Positions 39,573 to 39,616 of a DNA stretch of 39,616 nt are shown piece by piece (position 1 is the stretch's first letter; the number at the start of each line of letters is the position of its first letter). The translations under genes were made by a program, and so were the position numbers. Source of the stretch: Boothiomyces macroporosus (Eukaryota > Chytridiomycota > Chytridiomycetes > Rhizophydiales > Terramycetaceae); the NCBI GenBank assembly GCA_027604185.1, contig JADGKB010000118.1, forward strand, positions 1 through 39,616. The letters are read 5' to 3'. The notes beneath the pieces are model-generated. The model was not told where the DNA came from, did not search any database, and saw only the letters and a program-made list of their open reading frames with translations.

Positions 39573-39608
39573 TCAAAATTCTTCCACCTTTTTTTCAACA
39601 GCCAATCA
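39562..39608. repeat. 14-bp direct repeat beside the copia fragment
   Basis: TCAACAGCCAATCA occurs at 39562-39575 and again at 39595-39608, spaced 33 bases, at the right end of the window where copia similarity fades. It may be a small local duplication at the edge of the insertion. Confidence 0.6.
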
Positions 39609-39616
39609 GATTTTCT

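Overview
The window is a gene-dense, AT-leaning stretch of eukaryotic nuclear DNA. It most likely comes from an early-diverging (chytrid-type) fungus. The evidence is an intron-containing tRNA-Tyr, spliceosomal introns throughout, a Cin1/intersectin-type endocytic scaffold, Dot1, Trm7, MRP-type ABC transporters, secreted proteins with Kex2-type dibasic sites, GPI-type tails, and ankyrin proteins carrying the 'LLLxDPRVDPS' repeat style I associate with chytrids. TAA, TAG and TGA are all used as stops. I did not identify the species.

The dominant feature is the introns. Many neighbouring open frames that look like broken genes join into normal proteins once a 19-, 20- or 21-base intron is removed. 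I placed 35 introns in ten genes: 16 of 19 nt, 13 of 20 nt, 5 of 21 nt and one outlier of 48 nt. Nearly all start GTA, and they carry TAAY (rarely TGAT) whose A lies only 4-8 nt before the terminal AG. These would be among the shortest spliceosomal introns known. Any annotation that ignores them would report a field of pseudogenes.

Layout. 1-5.1 kb: tRNA-Tyr, a small heat-shock protein, two multi-pass membrane proteins, tRNA-Asp, the tRNA 2'-O-methyltransferase Trm7, a secreted precursor with two near-identical peptides between Lys-Arg sites, and a second identical tRNA-Tyr in inverted orientation. 5.3-9.1 kb: an ankyrin protein, a tiny basic ORF, a Ser-rich secreted protein and a 7TM-like protein. 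9.2-15 kb: one 1859-residue intersectin-like protein (EH-EH-coiled coil-Pro-rich-SH3-SH3-DH-PH-C2) in eight exons. 15.5-22.4 kb: a secreted TULIP-like protein, another 7TM-like protein, a vacuole-type single-pass protein, a second ankyrin-type protein, a lectin-like type I membrane protein with a repeated tail, and a small GPI-type protein. 22.5-28.2 kb: a coiled-coil protein, a long-chain acyl-CoA synthetase and Dot1. 28.3-39.6 kb: an intact ABCC transporter, a multi-pass protein, a CCCH zinc-finger protein divergent from a PP2C-like phosphatase, and a second ABCC gene cut at its 5' end beside a Ty1/copia RNase H fragment.

The genes do not form one pathway; this is ordinary chromosomal gene order. 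Recurrent themes are membrane traffic (intersectin, ABCC, acyl-CoA synthetase, a dileucine-tagged vacuolar protein), secreted or surface proteins, and small dispersed families (7TM-like and ankyrin). Intergenic gaps are very small: 7 bp and 12 bp between convergent stop codons, and 45 bp between one divergent pair of start codons.
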